64,000 nucleotides of DNA, from contig CAWFTP010000001.1 of the NCBI GenBank assembly GCA_963818885.1, positions 1 to 64,000 of the forward strand, in the 5' to 3' direction. The notes under the pieces are model-generated. The model did not search any database and was not told the DNA's origin. It was given only the letters and a program-made list of their open reading frames with translations. Source of the DNA: DATFDN01 sp963818885 (GTDB lineage Bacteria > Pseudomonadota > Alphaproteobacteria > Acetobacterales > Acetobacteraceae). Shown here piece by piece: positions 45,439-54,759 of this stretch. Within the stretch, counting starts at the first letter, position 1; the number at the start of each line of letters is the position of its first letter. Both the position numbers and the translations under genes were made by a program.

Positions 45439-48165
45439 CTTGGCGCCGCGGCGAGCCGGATGATGCGGGACGCGAGCTCGGCGGCGCGCACGGGCTTGCC
45501 GACAGCCTCGGTCGGCCCCTCTGCCTCCGCCGTCTCGACGAGAGCAGGCTCGGTGCCCAGTCCGGTCAATAGTAGCGCAGGCAGGCGCGGATGGCGCAGC
45601 CGAGCGGCGGCGATCAAGGCAATGCCGCTCTCGCCCGGCATCGAGTAGTCGGTCACCAGGACGTCGAACCGTCGCATCGTGAGCAGGTGCAGAGCCTGTT
45701 GCGCATCCTGCGCCTGCTCGACCTGGAAGCCGCGCTCGGCCAGCTCCTCGGCCATGATCGCCCGGCTGTTCTCCTCATCGTCGACCAACAGGAGGCGCAG
45801 ACCGCCGCCTATGGGCGCGCTTGCCTCGACCCCTCCATCGGACGTTCCTGCCTGGAGATTCCGATGGCGGAGCGGTCGCGGGCAGCCACAGCCGCACAGT
45901 CGTGCCCTGCCCCGGCGCGCTCCTGATCGCGAGCCCTCCGCCGAGCTGCTCGGCGAAGCCGCGGGCCATCGGAAGGCCGAGGCCGGTTCCCTTGTAGACG
46001 GGCTTGGTCGTGAAGAATGGCTCGGTCGCGCGGGCAAGTGTCCGCGCGTCCATCCCGAGCCCGGTATCCACCGCTTCGATCAGCACATAGCGACCAGGCC
46101 GCAAACCCGCCGGATGCGGGTCCGGCTCCGACGCTCTCCTCCTGCGCGCGCAGGGTCAGGGTGCCGCCTCCCGGCATCGCGTCGCGGGCATTGGCCGCGA
46201 GGTTGACCAGCACGGTCTGCAGCTGCGCGGGGTCGGCGAGCAGCCAGCCCACCGCGCCCACCGTCTCCGTCCGGACCACGATATGCGTGCCCAAGGTGAG
46301 GGCAAGCATCTCTGCGGTATCGCGCAAAAGCACGCTCGCCTCGATAGGGACGGCACGCAGCTCGCCCCGGCGGGCGAAGGTAAGCAGCCGTCCCGCGACC
46401 GATGCGCCGCGGTCGGCCGCGGCACTGGCCGTCCGGGCCAGGCGGCGTACCGCCTCGGGCTCCTCCGCCCGCTGCTCGATCAATCCCACCGCACCGGTGA
46501 CCGCCTGCAAGACATTGTTGAAGTCGTGCGCGACACCGCCGGCCAGCTCGCCCAGTGCCTGCATCTTCTGCGCCTGCGCCGCTTCCTGCTGCGCCGCCTC
46601 ACGCGCCGCGACCTCCTCGCGCACGCGCGCCTCCAGGGTCAGCAACAGATTGTCGAGCCGGACCTGCGCAGCGCGCCGTTCGGTCACGTCGAGCATCGCC
46701 GTCAGGGCGCCGACGATCCGCCCGTCCCGATCGCGCAGCGGCACCGCGCTCAGCAGCAGCGAGATGCGCTCGCCCGTGCCGCGCAGCATCGAGACCTCCA
46801 GGTCGTGAACCGGCTCGCCCCGCAGCGCCCGGGCCGATACGCGCTCCTCCGGCAGGATCGGAGAGCCGTCGACTGCGCGCACGTCGAGGTTCGGCGTTCG
46901 AACGGTGAAGCCGAGCAGCTCGGTAGAGGACCGCCGCAGCAGCTCGCAGGTCGTGCGGTTGACGAAGGACCAGCTCCCCTCGCAGTCAAAGCCGATCAGC
47001 CCGCAAGGAACCGCCTCGATCAGCCGCGCGGCCCGCAGCTCGGCATTGTCGGCGGTGCTTTCGGCGAGTCTGCGGCGAAGGACCGTCTTCTGCAGCACCT
47101 CGGCGACCGCATCCGCCTCTCGCAGGCCTGGTTCATGCGCAAGCAGCGTCTCGTCGCCGTCGAGCGCGAGCGCGAAGCGCGCAAGGGAGGTGACGGGGCG
47201 GGCCAGGCGGTTGGCGATCAGCATGGCGAGGCCGAGCGACAGCGCAAGCGCCAGTACCCCAACGGCGGCCATTTCCTGCAACGTCGCGCGCAGGGGCGCG
47301 AAAATCTCCGCCCGGGGGATCGCGACCACCGCGCTCCACCCGTAGCGCGGCGTTCGCGCGAGGACGGCGATAGCAGAGGCGCCGCCGCCAAACGTGACGT
47401 CCGCGGTTTCCTCCTCCGAGCCGGAGGCAAGCACCCGCTGCAGCGCCGCGCTCGTTGAGGGCCGAAAGGAGGTCTCGCCAAGGGGGAAGCGCGCGACCGA
47501 CCCGGTACGCCCCGTTCAACACGACGCTCGTCCACCCGGGCGGCAGCCGTTCCGACGCAACGATCGCCTGAATTCGCGCCGAGGTCTGCAGCAGCGAGAG
47601 ATCACCCACCACCTCGCTGCCCCGGCTGATCGGCACATCCACGCTGATCGCAAAGCCGCTCTCAGTTTCGCGGTCAGGATAGGAGATCACCGGAGCTCCG
47701 ATGGCGAACACCTGCGCGCTGATCGGCTGGTGCGCGGGCGGCGAAAGACGGCTTCCTGGCACCGAGCCGGCGAGCAGCCGACCGCTTTGGTCATAGACCA
47801 ATAGCGAGGCGCCCGGACCGAAGTGCGCCAGAAGGTCGCCTGCGCGCTGCCGCCAGCCCGGAATAGTCTCCCGTCTCCAGCCCCGGGCTCTCGGCGATAA
47901 GCTCGAGTTCCGCGATGTCGCGGTCAAGCTCGCGCGTGACGAGCTGTGCGAGCGTGCGGGCGGTGGCGGTGGTCTTCTCGACAAGGGCGACGCGCTGCGC
48001 GAGATAGCTGCCGATCGCGTGATAAAGCCCATAGGCGACGAGCGGCGCCGTGGTCACGAGGACGAGCAGCATCAGCCATGTGCGCAACGCCCAGGACCGC
48101 CCGCCGCGCGTCCCCTGCATGGAACTCGCCTGGTGCAGCGGCCGATCCTGACCGGTCCCGGCCAT
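45435..48165 (-). pseudogene. Hybrid sensor histidine kinase/response regulator (four frameshifts)
   Basis: Joined order from about 48165: TM1 (WLMLLVLVTTAPLVAYGLY), a cache-type periplasmic domain, TM2 (VGVLALALSLGLAMLIANRL), HAMP, a PAS domain (LIEAVPCGLIGFDCEG), HisKA with His in GGVAHDFNNVLQAV, HATPase (GTGLGLPMARGFAEQLGG) and a C-terminal receiver (LLVDDEENSR, VTDYSMPGES). All four breaks, near 47865, 47500, 46110 and 45840, are +1 shifts and every domain is otherwise well kept. GGVAHDFNN kinases with an attached receiver are common in alphaproteobacteria. The signal is unknown. Confidence 0.75.
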
Positions 48166-48360
48166 AGACCCCCTTCGTTGCGCTTGCCGTGCCGCGATTT
48201 GCCACATCGGGTGGCGCGCGACCGCATGATCGCATTCCCGTGAACACCTACATTCCTGTAGCCCGCGCGGTCAACGCGGCAATTCTGGCCGAGAGATTTA
48301 TTTCAGTTGATCCTAGTGCCCGTGCATGCCGGGCGTCGCGCCGTGCTACACGGCCAACCG

Positions 48361-49278
48361 ATGCGTCGCGTTCTGCTTGTGGCCCTGCTCCTCATGTTGC
48401 TCATGCCGAGTCGCGTGGCGCGACCAGCCCCCGCCTGCGAGACGACGCGAGTTGCGACCATTCCACTTACCGTGGTCGACGGCCGCATGCTGCTAGCGCT
48501 GACCGTGAACGGGCGTCCGGCAACGTTTCAGCTCGACACCGGCGCCGCCCTCTCGCTGGTGACGCCCGAGGCGGTCCGCCGGCTTGCCCTTGCGCGCGAT
48601 CGCTGGATCGCCAGTACCGTGGCCGGCATTGGCGGCGTCGAACGGCGTAGCGTCGCGAACGCGGGCAGCATTTTGCTTGGTGGGATCGCCCTGCGCGAGC
48701 GCACCTCGCCGCACGGCCCGATCCTAGCCGTCGGCACGCTCGCCGCGCCGCAGGTCGGCGGACACCCGATAGACGGCCTGCTCGGGCGGGACCTGCTCGG
48801 CGCTTTCGACGCCGAGTTCGATCTCGCGAAATCAACTGTGGCACTTTGGCGAGTGCGGAACTGCGCCGGGCGGTTCCTGCCCTGGACCGGCACCTACGAC
48901 ACGATCCCCGCCTTGGCAGCCTACGGCGAGGCCCTGGTCATCCCTGTGCGCGCGAACGGGGTGGTGCTGCGCGCGTTGCCCGACACGGGATCAACGGAGA
49001 TTCTGGTCACGGCGCCGGGAATGGCTCGGCTCGGTTTGTCGCCTGGCGTCACGACGGGCTCCGCAACCGGTGTCGGCGGCCGGCTTCGCCCCACCCTTTC
49101 CCTGCACCTCGCCGGCCTTCGCATCGGCGGAGAGATGCAGCATGACGTCCCCGCACTCGGCTCCGCTCTGCGCGTCTACCCGATCGTCGACATGCTTCTC
49201 GGCGCCGACTGGTTCGCGGCGCACCGCGTCTGGCTGTCCTATACGACACGCCAAGTGTTCGTCGCCGTCGGACCCTAG
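48361..49278 (+). CDS. Secreted retropepsin-like aspartic protease
   Basis: 305 residues with a signal peptide (MRRVLLVALLLMLLMPSRVA) and two retropepsin-like halves, each with a catalytic motif: Asp59 in QLDTGAALS and Asp208 in LPDTGSTEI, plus flap/end segments IDGLLGRDLLGAF and VDMLLGADWFA. Two active-site motifs in one chain imply a pepsin-like intramolecular pair rather than a homodimer. The target is unknown. A fragment of a paralogue lies 370 bp downstream. Confidence 0.78.
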   Translation: MRRVLLVALLLMLLMPSRVARPAPACETTRVATIPLTVVDGRMLLALTVNGRPATFQLDTGAALSLVTPEAVRRLALARDRWIASTVAGIGGVERRSVANAGSILLGGIALRERTSPHGPILAVGTLAAPQVGGHPIDGLLGRDLLGAFDAEFDLAKSTVALWRVRNCAGRFLPWTGTYDTIPALAAYGEALVIPVRANGVVLRALPDTGSTEILVTAPGMARLGLSPGVTTGSATGVGGRLRPTLSLHLAGLRIGGEMQHDVPALGSALRVYPIVDMLLGADWFAAHRVWLSYTTRQVFVAVGP

Positions 49279-49280
49279 CC

Positions 49281-49784
49281 TTAGCTGCTGATCCTCCACT
49301 CTCCGGCGGGGTCGCGGCACCAGTCGAGCGTGTAGTTCCGGTGGCGCGTCGGCCGGACGAAATTGAAGCGGTATTTCATCTCGTGGCAGGCCATTCCGCC
49401 GCGATCGAAGCCACGCACCAATGTGAGGGTGCCCGACGTCCCCGTCTTCGGGTTTGACCAGTGCGTGCTGCCATTGTTGCCCCCGGCGTTCAGCGCATTG
49501 GTCACATCCGTGACGATCGCCAGATCATTGCCCCTCAGGCCTGGACCGAGCCGGCTGCCGAAGGGTGGAAATTGTTGCGCGAACCCCGGCGTCGTGACGA
49601 CGCCGGTTCCGGCCAGTCGGCACAATCCGCAAGTCGCTGCGGGACGGCGCGAACTCGCGAACGTGCCGACTACCGTCGTCGGCGGACGCCTTCTGCTCGA
49701 CCTGACGGTGGACGGACACTCGACCAAAGTGTGCTTTCCATCAATGGTTGTGGCGCCGGAGATCCGCGTGTAGCCCGCACCCAA
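49281..49784 (-). CDS. Surface-antigen-like C-terminal domain protein, N-terminus doubtful
   Basis: The last ~100 residues form a small domain like that of 17-kDa/RT0821-type surface antigens: NNGSTHWSNPKTGTSGTLTL, RGFDRGGMACHEMKYRF and YTLDWCRDPAGEWRI, with two Cys. The family is normally secreted; here FAQQFPPFGSRLGPG looks like the end of a signal region, but the DNA upstream instead contains an antisense protease fragment. The start codon is therefore unknown and the gene may be 5'-truncated near 49600. Confidence 0.5.
   Translation of the reverse strand: MGAGYTRISGATTIDGKHTLVECPSTVRSSRRRPPTTVVGTFASSRRPAATCGLCRLAGTGVVTTPGFAQQFPPFGSRLGPGLRGNDLAIVTDVTNALNAGGNNGSTHWSNPKTGTSGTLTLVRGFDRGGMACHEMKYRFNFVRPTRHRNYTLDWCRDPAGEWRISS
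49646..49735 (+). pseudogene. Fragment of a second retropepsin-like gene
   Basis: Translation reads RELANVPTTVVGGRLLLDLT, followed by VDGHSTKV, which aligns with TTRVATIPLTVVDGRMLLAL and VNGRPATF of the intact protease at 48361, the segment just before its first catalytic Asp. The Asp-Thr-Gly itself is gone and the frame soon ends. It is a relic of a tandem duplicate. Confidence 0.55.
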
Positions 49785-49803
49785 AACTCCCCAAACCCGC
49801 GGA

Positions 49804-50154
49804 TCAGCGGCCCGGGGATGCCTCGTCGACGATGAACAGCCGCGCGCCGCTCGCGGTTACCGAGCGATGGGGGGAATTGCCTTTCGTCGACACCTGATAG
49901 CTCATCCCCGACGTCAGCCGGAACCGTCGCCCGTCCTTCAATTCGGTGTCGAGCACGCCCTCGATGACAAACAGGATGTGGCCGAGATCGCACCAGTGAT
50001 CGGCGACATAGCCGGGACTGTACTCCACCATCCGCACGCGGATCGGCCCGATCAGCAGCGTCCGCCAGGTCGCCATGCCGGTCTCGCCGGGATGCTCGGT
50101 CGTGGGCACCTCGCTCCAATCGGTGGTCGTGAAGGGCAGCGGCGGGATGCGCAT
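49804..50154 (-). CDS. DHCW-type cupin protein
   Basis: 116 residues (ATG 50154; 50166 also possible) of a small cupin: ADHWCDLGHILFVIEGVLDT carries the DHxC and His/Glu of the metal site, followed by LTSGMSYQVS and SPHRSVTASG. The role is probably a small metal-dependent isomerase or sensor. It overlaps the end of the SMP-30-like gene, so they are co-transcribed. Confidence 0.78.
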   Translation of the reverse strand: MRIPPLPFTTTDWSEVPTTEHPGETGMATWRTLLIGPIRVRMVEYSPGYVADHWCDLGHILFVIEGVLDTELKDGRRFRLTSGMSYQVSTKGNSPHRSVTASGARLFIVDEASPGR

Positions 50155-50155
50155 C

Positions 50156-51073
50156 TCAGCCTTCATGGGCCAAGCGCAGCCCCGGCTCCGGCCAGTCCAT
50201 CGCGATGAGCTGGCCCTTGCCCGAGAGCGTGATGAAGGCCGTACGCAGGTCGGGTCCGCCGAAACAGATATTCGTGGTCATCGGATCGCCGGTCGGTACC
50301 TGCCGCAGCAACCGCCCGTCCGGCGCGATCACGCTGATGCAGCCGGTGAGCAGGGTCGCGACGCAGATGTTCCCGGCCGCATCCAACGCCAGGCTGTCAA
50401 AGCGCTGATAGCCGCCCAGGCCGGTCACCAGGCGCCCCCCATGCGGCGAGGGGAACGGCTGCTTGCGCGTCAGGCCCGGCGCTTCGAGGTCGAACGCCCA
50501 AAGCCGCGCGGTCTCGGTCTCCGCGACATAGACCGTCTTGCCGTCCGGCGAGAGACCGACCCCATTCGGCGTCAGGATCGGGTACGCAACCTCGGTGATC
50601 CGCGAACCATCCGCCGTCGCGTAATAGAGCCCGCCATGATCACGGCCATGCGCACGGGTCTTGCCGAGATCGCTGAAATAGAACCCGCCGCCCCCGTCGA
50701 AAACGAGATCGTTCGGCCCGCGCAGCATGTGTTCGCCACAGCGGTCGTAGAGGACGCGGACCTCACCGCTCGCCGGATCGACCCGCTCGATCCGGCCACT
50801 CACGTAATCGGAGGGTTGTAGCGCCGGACGCAGCATCCCGTGCACCAGCGTCCACAGAAAGCCGCCGTTATTGGCCACGTAGAGCGCCTTGTCGGGGCCA
50901 ACCGCCATCCCGTTCGGCCCGCCGCCGGTCCGCGCGATGACCTGCACCGTTCCGTCTGGACGAACCCGGCTGACGGTCTGGCGCTCGATCTCCACCAGGG
51001 CGATCGACCCGTCGGCGAGCGCAACGGGTCCCTCCGGAAACGACAATCCGCCGACCATCACCCGAGCACCCAT
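50156..51073 (-). CDS. SMP-30/gluconolactonase-like protein
   Basis: 305 residues, cytoplasmic (no signal), six-bladed propeller: LSFPEGPVALADGSIALVEI (metal-ligand Glu), GGGPNGMAVGPDKALYVANN, RGPNDLVFDGGGGFYFSDLG (Asn/Asp ligands) and LTPNGVGLSPDGKTVYVAET. Known members hydrolyse sugar lactones. It is followed by a cupin gene in one unit, which suggests a sugar or lactone pathway (inference). Confidence 0.85.
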   Translation of the reverse strand: MGARVMVGGLSFPEGPVALADGSIALVEIERQTVSRVRPDGTVQVIARTGGGPNGMAVGPDKALYVANNGGFLWTLVHGMLRPALQPSDYVSGRIERVDPASGEVRVLYDRCGEHMLRGPNDLVFDGGGGFYFSDLGKTRAHGRDHGGLYYATADGSRITEVAYPILTPNGVGLSPDGKTVYVAETETARLWAFDLEAPGLTRKQPFPSPHGGRLVTGLGGYQRFDSLALDAAGNICVATLLTGCISVIAPDGRLLRQVPTGDPMTTNICFGGPDLRTAFITLSGKGQLIAMDWPEPGLRLAHEG

Positions 51074-51146
51074 TGCATCACCCCGTTCCGTTCAGCGCGA
51101 GGCTAGCGCGGAAACGATTCATTAGGACATAGCGACTAACCTGGCC

Positions 51147-52490
51147 GTGGAGGTGTCGGTGCCCGACCGCGCGCTATTGCCCGGCCCGGCCTGGATCGTC
51201 CTGACCGGGTTCCTGCTGCTCGGCGCCGCCTGCGCCGCGCTGGCGCCCCCGCTCTATTGGACCCTGCTGCAGGCGACGGCGCTGCTGGCTGCCCTCGCGC
51301 TGGTCTGGCGCTTTACCGCGCTCGCGAGCGCGATCTGGCTCGTCATCGCCGCCTGCACGCTGGAGATGACGTTCTATGACCTGATCGGCCCCGCCGCCTT
51401 CGCGACCACGATCGCCCTGGTGAAGGCGGGCGGCATCGGCCTCGCCCTGATCTGTGTGCTGCGCTACGGGCCGCGCCTCGACCTCTTCAACCCGAGCTGG
51501 GCTTTCGCGGCGATGTTCGTCGCGGGTCTCGCCGACGGGCTGCATCCGGGGCTCACGGTATCGGACAGCCTGCGTTCGCTGGTGGGCTCGGCCGCCCCGT
51601 ATGCGTTCGGCTTCAGCCGGCTGTCGCGCGACTGGACGCGCACGATGATCCGGGCGACCCAGGTCGCGCCGCTCGTCCCGGTCACCGGCGGATGCGGGCT
51701 CGCGCTTGCCGGGCTGCGCCCGCTCTTTGTCGACTCAGGCGGCGCGCGCCTGGAGGCGCTCGGCCATCCGGCCTTCCTCGCTACCGTCTCGCTTGCCGCC
51801 ATCTATGCCTGCCTGATCGAGCTCTATCGCGAGGGGCGCCGGCGCGATCTCGCGCTGCTCGGAGCGAACGGCGTGATCCTGCTGCTCACCGGAGCCCGCG
51901 CACCGCTATTCTACGGGATAGCGGTGGTGCTGCTGACGCTATGCCTCGCCTCCTCTCCCGCCCTGCCGCTGTCCCGGCGCGCGCTCCTGCTCCTGGCTTG
52001 CGGCCTCGCAGTTCCGGTGCTCGCGATCGGAGCGAGCGAGCTCTCGGATCTGCGCGTGTTCAACCTGCTGCTGACCGACGCCGGCGATCTCAGCGGGCGG
52101 GAAGAGTTGTGGCCCTATTTCGAGCAGGCGGCTGCCCGCTCGCCCTGGTTTGGTTGGGGAATCGGCGCCGGCAACTGGGTGGTGCCGCAGAGCAGCGACG
52201 TGGTCCTGCAAATGCACACCTGGGCGGCGCACAATGAATGGCTGCGCATGCTGGTCGAGGGCGGGCAGCTCGGCCGCGGCCTCCTCGTCCTCTTGTTCGC
52301 CCTGTGGTGCTGGCGCGGCACGGTTCGGTTGATACGTGCGGAACGCACCATCATGCGACTGGTATTCCTCGCTTTTGCGTGCCATGCGTTCACCGACAAC
52401 GTGCTGATCTCGACGTCGGCCTGCGTGCTGTTCGCCTTCTGCGCCGCGGTGTTCGCCCGCGGCAGGCTGGAGGCCGAGGCGGCGGGATAG
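51147..52490 (+). CDS. O-antigen ligase-like polysaccharide protein
   Basis: 447 residues, at least ten membrane helices, GTG start. The C-terminal Wzy_C-type region shows the periplasmic loop GREELWPYFEQAAARSPWFG, then MHTWAAHNEWLRMLVEGGQLG, the His-Glu pattern of WaaL/Wzy glycosyltransferases. It would join or polymerise a lipid-linked glycan in the periplasm. It is the first of three closely spaced genes. Other polysaccharide genes are not adjacent. Confidence 0.8.
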   Translation: MEVSVPDRALLPGPAWIVLTGFLLLGAACAALAPPLYWTLLQATALLAALALVWRFTALASAIWLVIAACTLEMTFYDLIGPAAFATTIALVKAGGIGLALICVLRYGPRLDLFNPSWAFAAMFVAGLADGLHPGLTVSDSLRSLVGSAAPYAFGFSRLSRDWTRTMIRATQVAPLVPVTGGCGLALAGLRPLFVDSGGARLEALGHPAFLATVSLAAIYACLIELYREGRRRDLALLGANGVILLLTGARAPLFYGIAVVLLTLCLASSPALPLSRRALLLLACGLAVPVLAIGASELSDLRVFNLLLTDAGDLSGREELWPYFEQAAARSPWFGWGIGAGNWVVPQSSDVVLQMHTWAAHNEWLRMLVEGGQLGRGLLVLLFALWCWRGTVRLIRAERTIMRLVFLAFACHAFTDNVLISTSACVLFAFCAAVFARGRLEAEAAG

Positions 52491-52499
52491 GCATTCCGT

Positions 52500-53490
52500 T
52501 TGGAGCCGTCCGTGCCGATATGCCGCTTGCTGATCCTTCCCGCCATCCTGGGCGCGCTGGCCTGCCTGCCGCGCCCGGCGGCCGCCGAGGGCCTTGCCTT
52601 CGTCATGAATTCCGGTGCCGCCTCGGTCAGCCTGATCGACATGAGCACCCAGAAGGAGCTTCGGCGTATCCCGGCGCTGCGCGAACCGCATCATTGGGCG
52701 CTCTCGCCCGATCGGAAATCCCTCGTGGTCGGCGACTCGTCGGGGAACGCGCTGCTGCTGCTCGACCCCGACACCGGCGCGCTGCAGCGGCGGATCGTCG
52801 TTGCCGACCCCTACCAGCTCGGCTTCAGCCCGGACGGCAAGTTCCTGGTGGTGAACGGTCTCGCCCGCAATCAGGTCGATGTCTACGACGCGCGGACCTA
52901 CCAGCTCATCAAGCGATTCCCGATCCGCTCGATGCCGAGCCACCTCGCCTTCTCGCCCGAACTCGCAGCGCGTCTTCGTGACCTTGCAGGGGACCAACCG
53001 GCTGGTCGCCTTCGATCTCGCGGCGATGCGCCAGCTCTGGGACGTGCCGGTGGGCAACACGCCGGCGGGCGTGATGTGGCATGACGGCAAGCTGCTGGTC
53101 GCCGACATGGGGACGGACTACCTCATGGAGGTCGATCCCGCGGACGGACGCGAATTGCGCCGGATCGTCACCGACAAGGGAACCCACAATTTGTTCCTCT
53201 CGCCCGACAAGCGGGTCATCTGGGTCAACAACCGCGTCGCCGGCACGACGCAAGAACTGGACGCCCAGACGCTCGTGCCGTTCAAGACCTTCCGCATCAA
53301 TGGCGGCCCTGACGATCTGGCCTTCGCACCCGACGGCAAGGTCTGGATCACGCGCCGCTTCGCGACCTCGGTCGCGGTGCTTGATCCGAAGACCGGCGCC
53401 ATCGCGGACATCGAGACGGGACGCTCGCCGCATGGCATCTTCCTCAACCCGGCGGCGCCGAGCCCGGCGAAGCTCGCCTCGAGGAACTAG
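52500..53490 (+). CDS. Secreted YncE-like beta-propeller (frameshift near 52960)
   Basis: About 330 residues. Start TTG 52500 or GTG 52512, then a signal peptide (LLILPAILGALACLPRPAAA). Blades repeat the pattern HHWALSPDRKSLVVGDSSGN, YQLGFSPDGKFLVVNG, NLFLSPDKRVIWVN and DLAFAPDGKVWITR. A +1 shift at about 52960–52970 joins FSPE... to SQRVFVTLQGTNRLVAF. It is similar to YncE/cytochrome-d1-like propellers. It lies between O-antigen ligase and a hydroxylase in one operon; function unknown. Confidence 0.75.
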
Positions 53491-53492
53491 GC

Positions 53493-54473
53493 GTGGCCGA
53501 TCCGTTCACCCTGATCGCCGGCTGGCTACAATTTCACGTCGTACTGCCGCTGCTCTACGCATTGGGACTGATGCGCTGGGAGGAGATCTCCTTCGGCTGG
53601 TCGCTTTTCGCGGTATACGGGCTGGTGCAGGTGATCCTGACCCACGCGATCTGCGTGCCGCTCGAGCGCTGGCGCCCGGTGGAGCATTGGCCCGACCGAC
53701 GCGCGGTCAGCGTGGACATACTCTACACGCTGCTCTCGCGCGTCGGCATCCTGCCGCTGTTCACCTTCGTGCTGTTCTATCAGGCACAGGTCGCGCTGAC
53801 CGGCTGGATGGTCGATCACGGCTGGACGCCGCCGATGCTGGAGACGCTGTTCCCGTTCCTGCTCGGCCGTCCCATCCTCACCTTCTTCTGCTACGCCGTC
53901 ATCCTCGATGCCGCGGACTATTGGCGGCACCGGCTATCGCACCGGTTCCGCTGGTGGTGGGCGTTGCACGCGCTGCACCATTCGCAGGAGCAGATGACGT
54001 TCTGGTCGGACGACCGAAACCACCTGCTGGACGACCTCATCGCCTTCGTCTGGTTCGGCGTGATCGCGCTCGCGATCGGCATTCCGCCGATGCAGTTCCC
54101 CCTGCTGGTGCTCGTGCTCCGCTTCATCGAGAGTCTGTCGCACGCCAACACGCGGGTATCGTTCGGTTGGCTGGGGGAGCGGCTGGTCGTTTCGCCCCGT
54201 TTCCACCGCGCCCACCATGGTGTGCTCGCCGCCGGGCAGCGGAGCTGCAACTACGGGGCGGTGCTGCCCTGGTGGGACATGCTGTTCGGCACCGCCGATT
54301 TCTCCCGCGAATACGCGCATACCGGCGTGCCGGGCGCCGAGGCAGGCCTCACCAGCGCGAGCTACCTGCGCCAGCAATGGGCGGGGCTGCGCGATTTCGC
54401 CACCGCCCTCACCCACCGGAGGCGCCAGGCCCAGTCCCCTCTCCGCCCCTCGGGGCGGAGAGGGTTAGGGTGA
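53493..54473 (+). CDS. Fatty acid hydroxylase/sterol desaturase family membrane protein
   Basis: 326 residues with a GTG start 2 bp after the propeller stop. Several membrane helices and three His boxes of the di-iron family: DYWRHRLSHR, ALHALHHSQEQ and SPRFHRAHHGV. Members hydroxylate or desaturate lipids. The last 15 residues (QAQSPLRPSGRRGLG) and the TGA are encoded by a palindromic repeat, so the gene's own stop has been replaced. Confidence 0.85.
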   Translation: MADPFTLIAGWLQFHVVLPLLYALGLMRWEEISFGWSLFAVYGLVQVILTHAICVPLERWRPVEHWPDRRAVSVDILYTLLSRVGILPLFTFVLFYQAQVALTGWMVDHGWTPPMLETLFPFLLGRPILTFFCYAVILDAADYWRHRLSHRFRWWWALHALHHSQEQMTFWSDDRNHLLDDLIAFVWFGVIALAIGIPPMQFPLLVLVLRFIESLSHANTRVSFGWLGERLVVSPRFHRAHHGVLAAGQRSCNYGAVLPWWDMLFGTADFSREYAHTGVPGAEAGLTSASYLRQQWAGLRDFATALTHRRRQAQSPLRPSGRRGLG

Positions 54474-54602
54474 GGTGGGGGCGACCGCCGTCGTTGCGGC
54501 CGGCGTCGATAGTTGCGTCATACATCACGCCACGTGAGGTCGCGTCGGCATCCCCCACCTCACCCTAGCCCTCTCCGCCCCAGGGGGCGGAGAGGGGGCC
54601 CA
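54434..54602. repeat. Composite palindromic repeat, family B (copy 5)
   Basis: Hairpins CCCTCTCCGCCC-CTCG-GGGCGGAGAGGG (54437–54464) and CTCTCCGCCCC-AG-GGGGCGGAGAG (about 54570–54595) flank an inverted pair GGGTTAGGGTGAGGTGGGGG / CCCCCACCTCACCCTAGCCC around a 70-bp spacer, a large stem-loop. The left arm invades the coding end of the hydroxylase gene. It separates that gene from the convergent lipase. Confidence 0.85.
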
Positions 54603-54759
54603 TCGTAGCGGCCCTACCCGCAAGCGAGCGATGTGCAGCCATGAGGGCGACCAAGACCGTGGTGCCTGTGGAGCGCTGGCGCAGCATGGGCATGCTCCGA
54701 TTTGGGACGCCCATATGCTAGATAAATGCGAATAACTCGCAATAGCAGCACGGCCAGCC

